DNA from: Sinorhizobium meliloti 4H41
GTDB lineage: Bacteria > Pseudomonadota > Alphaproteobacteria > Rhizobiales > Rhizobiaceae
Direction of reading: 5' to 3'
Assembly (NCBI RefSeq): GCF_000375585.1
Contig: NZ_AQWP01000002.1
Coordinates: forward strand, 682,001 to 746,000
DNA: 64,000 nucleotides
In this document: piece after piece, positions 15,961 to 23,780 of the stretch
How positions within the stretch are numbered: the first letter of the stretch is position 1
Layout of the letters: each line of letters begins with the position of its first letter
Translations under genes and position numbers: made by a program
Notes under the pieces: model-generated
What the model was told of the DNA's origin: nothing
Databases searched by the model: none
What the model saw: only the letters and a program-made list of their open reading frames with translations

Positions 15961-17584
15961 GCTGCTTTCCGTCAAGAACCTGAAGATCGAAGCGACGAGC
16001 TATCCGCCGGGCGAACCGCCGAAGGTGGTGACGCTGGTCGAGGGCGTTTCCTTCGATCTCGAAAAAGGCAAGGTGCTCGGTCTCATCGGCGAGTCCGGTG
16101 CCGGCAAGTCGACCATCGGCCTTTCGGCGCTCGCCTATGGCCGCGGCGGCGTGAGAATCACCGGCGGTGAGGTGCTGCTCAACGGCCGCGACATCCTGAA
16201 GCTCGGCCGCAGCGGCATCAACGCGGTTCGCGGGCGCAATGTCTGCTACGTCGCGCAGTCCGCCGCAGCCGCCTTCAACCCGGCGCACAAGCTCGGCGAT
16301 CAGGTGATCGAGGCGTCGGTCCGTCACGGCGTCATGAGCCGTGAAGAGGCGAACAGGCGCGCGCTCTATCTTTTCGAGGTCCTCGGCCTTCCCAATCCGG
16401 AGACCTTCGGCGACCGCTATCCCCACCAGGTGTCGGGCGGGCAGTTGCAGCGCGCCATGACCGCCATGGCACTCTGCCCCAATCCGGAACTGATCGTCTT
16501 CGACGAGCCGACCACGGCGCTCGACGTGACGACCCAGATCGACGTGCTCGCGGCCATCAAGCACGCGATCGAAGAGACCGACACGGCGGCCCTCTACATC
16601 ACCCACGATCTTGCGGTCGTCGCCCAGATCTCCGACGACATCATGGTGCTGCGTCACGGAAAGACCGTGGAATACGGCACCACGAAGCAGGTGATCGAGG
16701 CCCCGAGGGAAGAATACACCCGCGCCCTCGTCAGCGTCCGCCAGGAAAAACGCGTCGAGGCCCCGGACCAGACCGGCGCGCTTCTCAAGATCGAACATGT
16801 GCATGCCGGCTACGCCAACGGCTTCAAGGTGCTGCACGACGTCTCGATGCACCTGCCGAAGGGGCAGACGCTTGCAGTCGTCGGGGAGTCCGGATCGGGC
16901 AAGTCGACGCTCGCACGCGTCATCACCGGCCTGCTGCCGCCGAGCGAAGGGCGCATCACCTTCGAAGGAAAGGAACTGCCGAAAGCCTTGAAGGGGCGAA
17001 CCAACGACGAGCTTCGGCGGATCCAAATGATCTATCAGATGGCCGATACGGCGATGAACCCGCGCCAGACTGTGCGCGATATCGTCGGCCGGCCGCTCTC
17101 CTTCTACTTCGGAATGCATGGCGCCAAGAAGACCGAGCGGGTGAAGGAATTGCTCGACCAGATCGAAATGGGCACCCGCTTCCTCGATCGTTATCCGGCC
17201 GAGCTTTCCGGCGGACAGAAGCAGCGCGTCGCGATCGCCCGGGCGCTTGCCGCCCAACCGGAACTCATCCTTTGCGACGAGCCGACCTCGGCGCTCGATC
17301 CGCTGGTGGCGGAGGGGATTCTGAACCTGCTTCTGAAGCTGCAGGAGGAAACCGCCGTTTCCTACGTCTTCATCACCCATGACATAGCGATCGTCCGGGC
17401 AATCGCCGACAGCGTCGCCGTAATGCATCGCGGCCGGCTGGTGCGCTTCGGTCCGAAGTCTAAGGTCCTTTCGCCGCCCTTCGACGACTATACCGATCTG
17501 CTTTTGAAGTCGGTTCCCGAAATGGAAATCGGCTGGCTGGAAAAGGTACTGCAGACGCGACGGATGGAGAGCGCCGGCAATTGA
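15953..17584 (+). CDS. ABC transporter ATP-binding protein, fused DppD-DppF type
   Basis: The 543-residue protein holds two complete ABC ATPase domains. The first has Walker A GESGAGKST and signature VSGGQLQRA; the second has Walker A GESGSGKST and signature LSGGQKQRVAIARAL. Each is followed by a Walker B (FDEPTTALD, CDEPTSALD). One polypeptide therefore supplies both nucleotide sites of the importer. The stop lies in a perfect 30-bp palindrome that separates it from the convergent regulator gene. Confidence 0.92.
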   Translation: MPELLSVKNLKIEATSYPPGEPPKVVTLVEGVSFDLEKGKVLGLIGESGAGKSTIGLSALAYGRGGVRITGGEVLLNGRDILKLGRSGINAVRGRNVCYVAQSAAAAFNPAHKLGDQVIEASVRHGVMSREEANRRALYLFEVLGLPNPETFGDRYPHQVSGGQLQRAMTAMALCPNPELIVFDEPTTALDVTTQIDVLAAIKHAIEETDTAALYITHDLAVVAQISDDIMVLRHGKTVEYGTTKQVIEAPREEYTRALVSVRQEKRVEAPDQTGALLKIEHVHAGYANGFKVLHDVSMHLPKGQTLAVVGESGSGKSTLARVITGLLPPSEGRITFEGKELPKALKGRTNDELRRIQMIYQMADTAMNPRQTVRDIVGRPLSFYFGMHGAKKTERVKELLDQIEMGTRFLDRYPAELSGGQKQRVAIARALAAQPELILCDEPTSALDPLVAEGILNLLLKLQEETAVSYVFITHDIAIVRAIADSVAVMHRGRLVRFGPKSKVLSPPFDDYTDLLLKSVPEMEIGWLEKVLQTRRMESAGN

Positions 17585-17612
17585 GTGCGCGTGGCGGCCG
17601 CCACGCGCACTC
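17583..17612. terminator. Perfect 30-bp palindrome between convergent genes (bidirectional terminator-like)
   Basis: Two 15-bp arms (GAGTGCGCGTGGCGG and its exact complement) meet without a spacer. The palindrome overlaps the stop of the transporter ATPase and ends one base before the stop codon of the leftward HTH gene at 17614. No U-run follows on either strand, so it may work with Rho or as an RNA end stabiliser. Confidence 0.65.
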
Positions 17613-17613
17613 G

Positions 17614-18417
17614 TCAGTATTCTGCGGGAATGGTCAGCACTTCGGCCTCCGGCGTCTCCAGGAAGCGCCGGACCGCAGAGGGCAGATGCCGCGACCCGAA
17701 AGGAAGCAGCCCGCAGCGCGAAAGCATCTGGCGCTTGTCCGGATCCAGCCCGATATGCCGCCAGATCATCCGCGAGGCGTAGGGCAGGTTCTCCTTGCGC
17801 CACGAGACCCCCATGGTGGTGCCGCGCAGATAGACCCGCTGGTGCACCTCGAAGGGCATCAGGATCGTCTGCGCCAGCATCGACGCCTGCCCCACGGTGC
17901 GCTCGGCTATGAAGATGCGGTTTCGCCAGAAGGTGACGAGGCCGACATATTTCGAGAACTGTTCGATCTCGTTCGCCTTGTCGCGAATGCGCTCGATCGA
18001 TTTCACCCGGATCGAGCCGCCTTCCTCATAGATATGCGCGCAGGAACAGACCACGAAGCCGGGCCAGGAGAGCGAAAGGTGATAGGTCTGGTAGTAGCCG
18101 AAATGGTGGCGAAGGGCTGCTGCATCGCCCGGGAACCCTTCGAGGAGCTGCCCCGCTTCCAGCCGGTGCCGCTCGGGGCGGATCATACGCGCCTCGAACA
18201 GCTTGGGTGAGAGCGAAAAATCCTCAGCCGCAAGTCCGAAGAACGCGGCAATCCGTTGCACGTTGTGCGCCGAAGGCCGCGCCTCGCCGTTGATGTAGCG
18301 GTTGAACTGCTGACGGTTGATGCCGATCTCGCGGCAGATCTGGGAGATCGAGCGCCGCGTCGCACAGGCAAAACGCAGATTTGTTACGAATGTGTCGTCC
18401 GGCTGCAAGTGCTCCAC
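17614..18417 (-). CDS. Helix-turn-helix (XRE-type) transcriptional regulator
   Basis: The 267-residue protein has an N-terminal Cro/CI-type helix-turn-helix (about residues 12-65: ISQICREIGINRQQFNRYING, then SAHNVQRIAAFFGL). The C-terminal region of about 190 residues has no recognised family but contains conserved-looking aromatic segments (FGYYQTYHLSLSWPG). It is divergent from the second binding protein and convergent with the transporter, so it probably controls both transcripts. The 115-bp divergent region carries repeated GCGAAA(A)TT sites. Confidence 0.82.
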   Translation of the reverse strand: MEHLQPDDTFVTNLRFACATRRSISQICREIGINRQQFNRYINGEARPSAHNVQRIAAFFGLAAEDFSLSPKLFEARMIRPERHRLEAGQLLEGFPGDAAALRHHFGYYQTYHLSLSWPGFVVCSCAHIYEEGGSIRVKSIERIRDKANEIEQFSKYVGLVTFWRNRIFIAERTVGQASMLAQTILMPFEVHQRVYLRGTTMGVSWRKENLPYASRMIWRHIGLDPDKRQMLSRCGLLPFGSRHLPSAVRRFLETPEAEVLTIPAEY

Positions 18418-18444
18418 CTATCGAATTGCAGCCAGCGTAAACTA

Positions 18445-18472
18445 GCGAAAATTCGCGTCAAGTCGCGAAATT
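18445..18472. promoter_or_regulatory. Candidate operator: repeated GCGAAA(A)TT sites
   Basis: GCGAAAATT at 18445 and GCGAAATT at 18465 start exactly 20 bp apart, two helical turns, on the same strand. The first also forms the palindrome GCGAA-AA-TTCGC. They lie between the divergent HTH regulator and the second binding protein, the expected site for binding by that regulator. Confidence 0.45.
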
Positions 18473-18531
18473 GCCTGGGGGCCGGCAGGCGTTAGGTTTC
18501 TCTCGAACAAGACACACAAGGGGAACTGGAA

Positions 18532-20121
18532 ATGACCGAATTCACGAAGCGTCCCGACGGCCTCATCGTACCGGCCGGCATCAACCGGCGCGGCTTCCTC
18601 GCAGGCACCGCAGCGCTCGGCCTCGCCGCCGGCATCGGGAGCTCCATCGGCTTGGGCGAGGCACGGGCGCAGGAGCCCAAACGCGGCGGCCACCTGAAGC
18701 TCGGCCTCGACGGCGGAGCGACGACCGATTCGCTCGATCCGGCAACCTATAGCGGTTCGGTATCTTTCGTGATCGGCCATCTCTGGGGCGACACGCTGGT
18801 CGAGTCCCATCCCGAGACAGGCGCTCCGCTGCCCGCGATCGCCTCCTCCTGGGAGTCGTCGGCGGATGCTTCGGTCTGGACGTTCAAGATCCGGAACGAC
18901 ATCGCTTTCCACGACGGCAAGAAACTCACCGTCGCAGACGTGATCGCAACGTTGAAGCGGCATTCCGACGAAGGCTCCAAGTCGGGAGCGCTCGGGCTGA
19001 TGCGGTCCGTCAAGGCGATCGAGGAAAAAGCCGGAGACCTCGTCCTGACGCTGACGGAAGGCAATGCGGACCTGCCCCTCCTGCTGACCGACTATCATCT
19101 CATCATCCAGCCCGGCGGCGGCGTCGACAACCCCACCTCGCCGATCGGCACCGGCCCCTACAAGCTGGCAAGCTACGAAGCCGGCATCCGGGCAACCTTC
19201 GAGAAGAACACCGCCGACTGGCGTTCGGACCGCGGCTATGTCGACAGCGTCGAGATCATCGTCATGAACGACAACACGGCCCGCATTGCGGCGCTTTCCT
19301 CCGGGCAGGTGCATTTCATCAACGGCGTCGATCCGAAGACCGTGCCGCTGCTGAAGCGTGCGCCCCGCGTCGAGATCCTGCAGACCTCGGGCAAGGGCTT
19401 CTACAGCTTCCTCATGCATTGCGACACGGCCCCCTTCGACAACAACGACCTGAGGCTCGCGCTGAAATATGCCATAGATAGGCAGGCTATTCTCGATCGC
19501 GTGCTCGGCGGCTACGGCACGCTCGGCAACGATTATCCGGTCAACGAAAACTACGCGCTGGCACCTGAAGGCATCGAGCAGCGCGCCTACGACCCCGACA
19601 AGGCGGCCTTCCATTACAAGAAGTCCGGCCACGACCGGCCGATCCTGCTGCGCACCTCCGATGCCGCCTTCCCGGGTGCGGTCGATGCTTCCGTCCTCTT
19701 CCAGGAAAGCGCCCGCAAGGCCGGGATCGAAATCGAAGTACGCCGGGAGCCGGAAGACGGCTACTGGACCAATGTCTGGAATGTTCAGCCGTTCTGCGCT
19801 TCCTACTGGGGCGGCCGCCCGACGCAGGATTCCCGTTATTCCACGTCCTATCTGTCGAGTGCGGAATGGAACGACACGCGGTTCAAGCGGGAGGACTTCG
19901 ACAAGCTTCTCCTGCAGGCGCGCTCCGAACTTGACGAAGCCAAGCGCAAGGAGCTCTACCACACCATGGCACTCATGGTGCGGGACGAAGGCGGTCTCAT
20001 CCTGCCCGTCTTCAACGATTATGTGAACGCCGCCTCCGCTTCGCTGAAAGGCTTCGTGCACGACATCGGCAACGACCTTTCCAACGGCTACGTCGGAAGC
20101 CGCGTCTGGTTCGACAGCTAA
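18532..20121 (+). CDS. ABC transporter substrate-binding protein, family 5, paralogue 2
   Basis: The 529-residue periplasmic protein has a twin-arginine signal (NRRGFLAGTAALGLAAG) and cleavage after ARAQ. It aligns end to end with the protein at 12438 without obvious gaps, sharing long blocks such as LTEGNADLPLLLTDYHLIIQ. Differences are spread through the ligand domain, so it may bind a related but different ligand and share the same permeases. It is the first gene of a short operon with a CocE-type hydrolase. A ribosome site (AAGGGGA) precedes the ATG. Confidence 0.9.
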   Translation: MTEFTKRPDGLIVPAGINRRGFLAGTAALGLAAGIGSSIGLGEARAQEPKRGGHLKLGLDGGATTDSLDPATYSGSVSFVIGHLWGDTLVESHPETGAPLPAIASSWESSADASVWTFKIRNDIAFHDGKKLTVADVIATLKRHSDEGSKSGALGLMRSVKAIEEKAGDLVLTLTEGNADLPLLLTDYHLIIQPGGGVDNPTSPIGTGPYKLASYEAGIRATFEKNTADWRSDRGYVDSVEIIVMNDNTARIAALSSGQVHFINGVDPKTVPLLKRAPRVEILQTSGKGFYSFLMHCDTAPFDNNDLRLALKYAIDRQAILDRVLGGYGTLGNDYPVNENYALAPEGIEQRAYDPDKAAFHYKKSGHDRPILLRTSDAAFPGAVDASVLFQESARKAGIEIEVRREPEDGYWTNVWNVQPFCASYWGGRPTQDSRYSTSYLSSAEWNDTRFKREDFDKLLLQARSELDEAKRKELYHTMALMVRDEGGLILPVFNDYVNAASASLKGFVHDIGNDLSNGYVGSRVWFDS

Positions 20122-20133
20122 AGTGCAATGAGC

Positions 20134-20161
20134 AGGCGCAGGTGGTTTTCCGCCTGCGCCT
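20134..20161 (+). terminator. Strong hairpin between binding protein 2 and hydrolase
   Basis: A 12-bp stem (AGGCGCAGGTGG / CCGCCTGCGCCT, one G-U pair) closes a TTTT loop, 12 bases after the binding-protein stop. There is no U-run afterwards, so it probably protects the upstream mRNA or causes partial termination, giving more binding protein than hydrolase. This is a common pattern in ABC operons. Confidence 0.5.
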
Positions 20162-20200
20162 CGCATCTCAACAGTCACGCACCGATCGGAGGCAGCCAAC

Positions 20201-22198
20201 ATGGTCGAGCGCAATTTCACCGTGATCGAAAACGAATGGATAACCCTCGAGGACGGAACCCGGCTCGCCGCGCGCATCTGGATGCCCGAGGGCACCGAGC
20301 AGAAGCCGGTGCCGGCCGTCCTGGAATACCTGCCCTACCGCAAGCGCGACGGAACCTGTGCACGCGACGAATCCACCTACCCTGCCTTCGCGGCCGCCGG
20401 GATTGCCGGCGTTCGCGTCGACATCCGCGGCTCGGGCGAGTCCGAGGGCGTGATCGACGGCGAATATACGCCGCGTGAACTCTCCGACGGCTGCGAGATC
20501 ATCGAATGGATTGCGGCACAGCCCTGGTCGAACGGCAAGGTCGGGATGATGGGCATCTCCTGGGGCGGCTTCAACTGTCTGCAGGTGGCGGCACTCAAGC
20601 CGCCGGCTCTCAAGGCGGTGATCTCGATCGCCTCGACCGTCGACCGCTACAATGACGACATCCACTACAAGAACGGCTGCCATCTCTCGGCTCAACTCTC
20701 CTGGGCGGCAACCATGCTCGCCTACCAGTCTCGATCGCCCGATCCGGAACTCGTCGGCGAGCGCTGGCGGGAGATGTGGCTGGAGCGCCTCGAGAACGAG
20801 CCCTTCTTCCTGGAGGAATGGCTGGAGCACCAGCGCCGCGACGATTTCTGGCGGCATGGCTCGATCTCGGAGGATTTCGACGGCTTTCCGATCCCGGCGC
20901 TGGTGATCGCCGGATGGGCGGACGGCTACCGCAACACGCCGATCAAGGCGGTCGAGGGGCTCGGCGGCAAGGCCAAGGCGCTCATCGGCCCCTGGGTCCA
21001 CAAATATCCGCATTTCGCCTGGCCGAAGCCGCGAGCAGACTTTCTCGGAGAGGCGATCCGCTGGTGGAACCGCTGGCTTCGCGACGAAAAGAACGATGCC
21101 GAGCAATTGCCGCAGATGCGCGCCTATATGCTCGACGGCCCGAGGCCTGCGGTCAGGCGCAATGAAGACCCGGGCCGCTGGATCGCCAAGGATGTCTGGA
21201 GCACGCCGGAAATGCGGACCTTCGCGGTTTCGAGCGAGGGAGGCCTGGCGGCCGGTTCCCCGTCCCGGCGCGGGATCGGCGATGTTTACCTGCGTTCGCC
21301 GCTCGATACCGGCACCGCTGCCGGTGAGTATTTCACGCTCAAGCCCGACGCCGAGATGCCCGGCGACCAGCGCATCGACGATGCGGGCTCGCTCACTTTC
21401 GACACGCGCCCGCTGCTCGAGGCGGAGGACTATCTCGGTCAGCCGGTGCTCGACCTCGAGCTTTCCTGCAGTGCCGAAACCGCCAATCTCGTCGCGCGTA
21501 TCGTCGATGTCCATCCGGACGGAACGGCAACCCGCGTCGCCTTCGGCGTCCTCAACCTGGCGCACCGCAACGGCAATGCGCAGCCGGTGCCAATGGAGAA
21601 GAACCGCAAGACGCGCGTCACGCTGGTGCTCGATGCTTGCGGCTATCGCTTCCGCGCCGGTCACCGCATACGCCTGTCGCTGTCGACCTCCTATTGGCCG
21701 ATCATCCTGCCGTCGCCGACCGATCCAGGCGTCACGATCGATACGGCCAGCGTCTCCCTTTCCCTGCCGCTTCTCGGCGACCATCGCGAGATCGTCGTGC
21801 CGCAGCCGGCCAATCCCGACCCGTTGCCGCACTATATCGAGCATTCGCCGTCCGAAACGCGCCGCACCGTCGAACGCGACATGACCAAGGGCCTGACGCA
21901 TTATCGGATCTACGAGAATACCGGCCTCGTCGAGCATCCCGGCACGGGCAATGTGACGCAGGACATCCGCGAAGAAACCTGGACGATCGCGCCGGACGAT
22001 CCACACTCGATGACGGGCGCTTCGACCTGGACCTGTATTGCGCGGCGTGGGCAGCAATCGCTGAAGACCGTCTCGACCTCCCGCCTCGGCTGTACGCAAA
22101 GCGAGTGGATCGCCTCCGCCAGGGTTGAGGCTTTCGAGGGAGAGACGAAGATCTTCGAGAAGAGCTTCGAAAAGCGGATCCGGCGGGATTTCATGTGA
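20201..22198 (+). CDS. CocE/NonD-family hydrolase (X-Pro dipeptidyl-peptidase S15 type)
   Basis: The 665-residue serine hydrolase has an alpha/beta-hydrolase N-terminal half with nucleophile Ser120 in GISWGG, and a C-terminal jelly-roll domain (about 300-550; FRAGHRIRLSLSTSYWP) as in cocaine esterase, alpha-amino-acid ester hydrolases and glutaryl-7-ACA acylase. No signal peptide is visible, so it acts in the cytoplasm. Since it follows a binding protein for a peptide-class importer, it probably cleaves the imported amide or ester. A ribosome site (GGAGG) precedes the ATG. The substrate cannot be predicted. Confidence 0.87.
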   Translation: MVERNFTVIENEWITLEDGTRLAARIWMPEGTEQKPVPAVLEYLPYRKRDGTCARDESTYPAFAAAGIAGVRVDIRGSGESEGVIDGEYTPRELSDGCEIIEWIAAQPWSNGKVGMMGISWGGFNCLQVAALKPPALKAVISIASTVDRYNDDIHYKNGCHLSAQLSWAATMLAYQSRSPDPELVGERWREMWLERLENEPFFLEEWLEHQRRDDFWRHGSISEDFDGFPIPALVIAGWADGYRNTPIKAVEGLGGKAKALIGPWVHKYPHFAWPKPRADFLGEAIRWWNRWLRDEKNDAEQLPQMRAYMLDGPRPAVRRNEDPGRWIAKDVWSTPEMRTFAVSSEGGLAAGSPSRRGIGDVYLRSPLDTGTAAGEYFTLKPDAEMPGDQRIDDAGSLTFDTRPLLEAEDYLGQPVLDLELSCSAETANLVARIVDVHPDGTATRVAFGVLNLAHRNGNAQPVPMEKNRKTRVTLVLDACGYRFRAGHRIRLSLSTSYWPIILPSPTDPGVTIDTASVSLSLPLLGDHREIVVPQPANPDPLPHYIEHSPSETRRTVERDMTKGLTHYRIYENTGLVEHPGTGNVTQDIREETWTIAPDDPHSMTGASTWTCIARRGQQSLKTVSTSRLGCTQSEWIASARVEAFEGETKIFEKSFEKRIRRDFM

Positions 22199-22253
22199 GG
22201 CTCGGCGCGACTGCCCCTCGTCCCGCTACCCGGGGAGTGAGCCAGGGGCAATT

Positions 22254-22667
22254 TCATCGGGCGCTCGCGTTTCCGTGGCTGAGCGCCCGCAACACTTGGA
22301 CGGCTCTTTCTGCATCTGCCGCGGGCACGAAAATGTGGTCGTGGTAATAGGCCGCGACAACATTGGCGCTGATGCCCGCCTGCGTCAGTGCGCCTGAAAC
22401 CGCCGCCGTCAGCCCAACGGCTTCGAGTGCGGAATGGACGCCCAGCGTAATCAGCCGCAGCACCGGTCCATAGGAAAGTCCCGCCGCCTCGGCACGGGTC
22501 TGCTCGAGGATGAGCGTAATCCCCTCATTTTCGCGAAAGGTTCCGATCGGCTCAAGCGCGAACCAGGCCGCAGCACGACTTTCAACCGTGCAATAGACAT
22601 ATTCGCCGTCATGTAGCACCGGCTCCAATTCTGCAAGCAGCCGCTGGAGATCGGTCTCGCCGCTCAT
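22254..22667 (-). CDS. ACT domain-containing protein
   Basis: This 137-residue cytoplasmic protein shows two ACT-like halves. The second half (LRLITLGVHSALEAVGLTAAVSGALTQAGIS, broken here by the usual beta-turns) has the pattern of the small paired-ACT proteins once called DUF3969-like. These bind small ligands, often amino acids, but the ligand here is unknown. It is encoded 7 bp downstream of the esterase gene on the same strand, so the two are probably co-transcribed. Confidence 0.75.
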   Translation of the reverse strand: MSGETDLQRLLAELEPVLHDGEYVYCTVESRAAAWFALEPIGTFRENEGITLILEQTRAEAAGLSYGPVLRLITLGVHSALEAVGLTAAVSGALTQAGISANVVAAYYHDHIFVPAADAERAVQVLRALSHGNASAR

Positions 22668-22674
22668 CGCCGAC

Positions 22675-23598
22675 TCAAGCCGTGCCGGTCAATCGTGCCA
22701 CAGCTTGCACGAGACGCACGAAGCCGTCCCGCGCACCGGGGCTCATGTGGCGCGCTCGAAGCCAGGAATGCACCATCTGCGGCTCTTCTTGGTAGGTGAC
22801 GTCCACGCCGGCCTGGGCGAGCCGGGCTGCATAGGCGCGCGCATCATCCCGCAGCGGATCGAAATGAGCTCCAGTGATATAGGCGGGGGGAAGTCCGGAC
22901 AGGTCCGCGGCCTTCAGCGGGTGCGCAAACGGCTCATCCGCCGGCGCTTTCAGCACCTCGCGGTAATAGTCGACGTCGGCGGTGGAAAGCAGCGGCGCCT
23001 CGGCCATCTCGATAAAGGAGCCGCGCGTCAGATCGCCGCCGAGGCCGGGATAGATCAGAACCTGGCCGACGATGCCGGCGAGCCCCTCAGCCTTCGCTTT
23101 CAGTACGATTCCGGCTGACAGGTTGCCGCCGGCGCTGTCGCCGGCGACGACGAGCGGACGCCCATCGGCAAGAAGCGCTTCGAGCACGTCATAGCAGTCT
23201 TCGAAGGCTGCGGGCCATAGATGTTCGGGGGCAAGGCGATAGTCTACCGACACCAGCTCGACCCGTGCACCATGGGCAAGCTCGGCGCAGATCGCATCAT
23301 GGCTCTCAAGCGAGCCGACGACGAACCCGCCGCCATGGATATAGAGAACGCGCGTCTCGCTCGCGACCTTCGCCGGACGGTAGTACCGCACCGGAATTCG
23401 TCCCGCCAGCCGCCCGTCCCGCCGGGTCAGCCCTTCGGGAGACGGCGCGTCGAACTCGGCGCAGAGTGCATCGTACCATTGCCGTTGCTGCTCGACGGAG
23501 GCATTGACCGCATCGGCGGGATAGAACGCCTCGCAACGTTGGTGAAAGGCGCGAATCCCCGCTTCTGTCGGCATCGGCTTTGTCGTTTTCGAATCCAT
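22675..23598 (-). CDS. Alpha/beta hydrolase, hormone-sensitive lipase (HSL) family
   Basis: The 307-residue protein has the HSL oxyanion motif HGGG (88-91), nucleophile Ser155 in GDSAGG, and the C-terminal acid/base region with FDPLRDDA and VHSWL. It would hydrolyse short-chain esters in the cytoplasm. I chose the ATG at 23598, which has GAGGGGGA just upstream, over a GTG five codons earlier that lacks one. The 182-bp gap to the dihydroxyacetone kinase gene holds a direct repeat (GTCAAAGTCGTCAAA) that may belong to its promoter. Confidence 0.85.
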   Translation of the reverse strand: MDSKTTKPMPTEAGIRAFHQRCEAFYPADAVNASVEQQRQWYDALCAEFDAPSPEGLTRRDGRLAGRIPVRYYRPAKVASETRVLYIHGGGFVVGSLESHDAICAELAHGARVELVSVDYRLAPEHLWPAAFEDCYDVLEALLADGRPLVVAGDSAGGNLSAGIVLKAKAEGLAGIVGQVLIYPGLGGDLTRGSFIEMAEAPLLSTADVDYYREVLKAPADEPFAHPLKAADLSGLPPAYITGAHFDPLRDDARAYAARLAQAGVDVTYQEEPQMVHSWLRARHMSPGARDGFVRLVQAVARLTGTA

Positions 23599-23780
23599 CC
23601 CATTCCCCCTCACCGCACCTTAGAGTCAGTTTGACGACTTTGACAACGAGGTTGTTGTAGGCGGCGGCCGGCATCCCTTCCGGCGCAATCGATGCGACAG
23701 CGCCGGGAGCCTTGGGCAGGCTGAAATCCCGGCAGATGTTTGGCGTCAAGGCGGTGCCGAGCCGTTCGTTCGGCTCGCTG

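Noticed and set aside
23614-23780. Possible gene fragment between the esterase and the dihydroxyacetone kinase
   Set aside because: A minus-strand frame reads through but has no start signal and no family pattern; it is treated as an intergenic promoter region.
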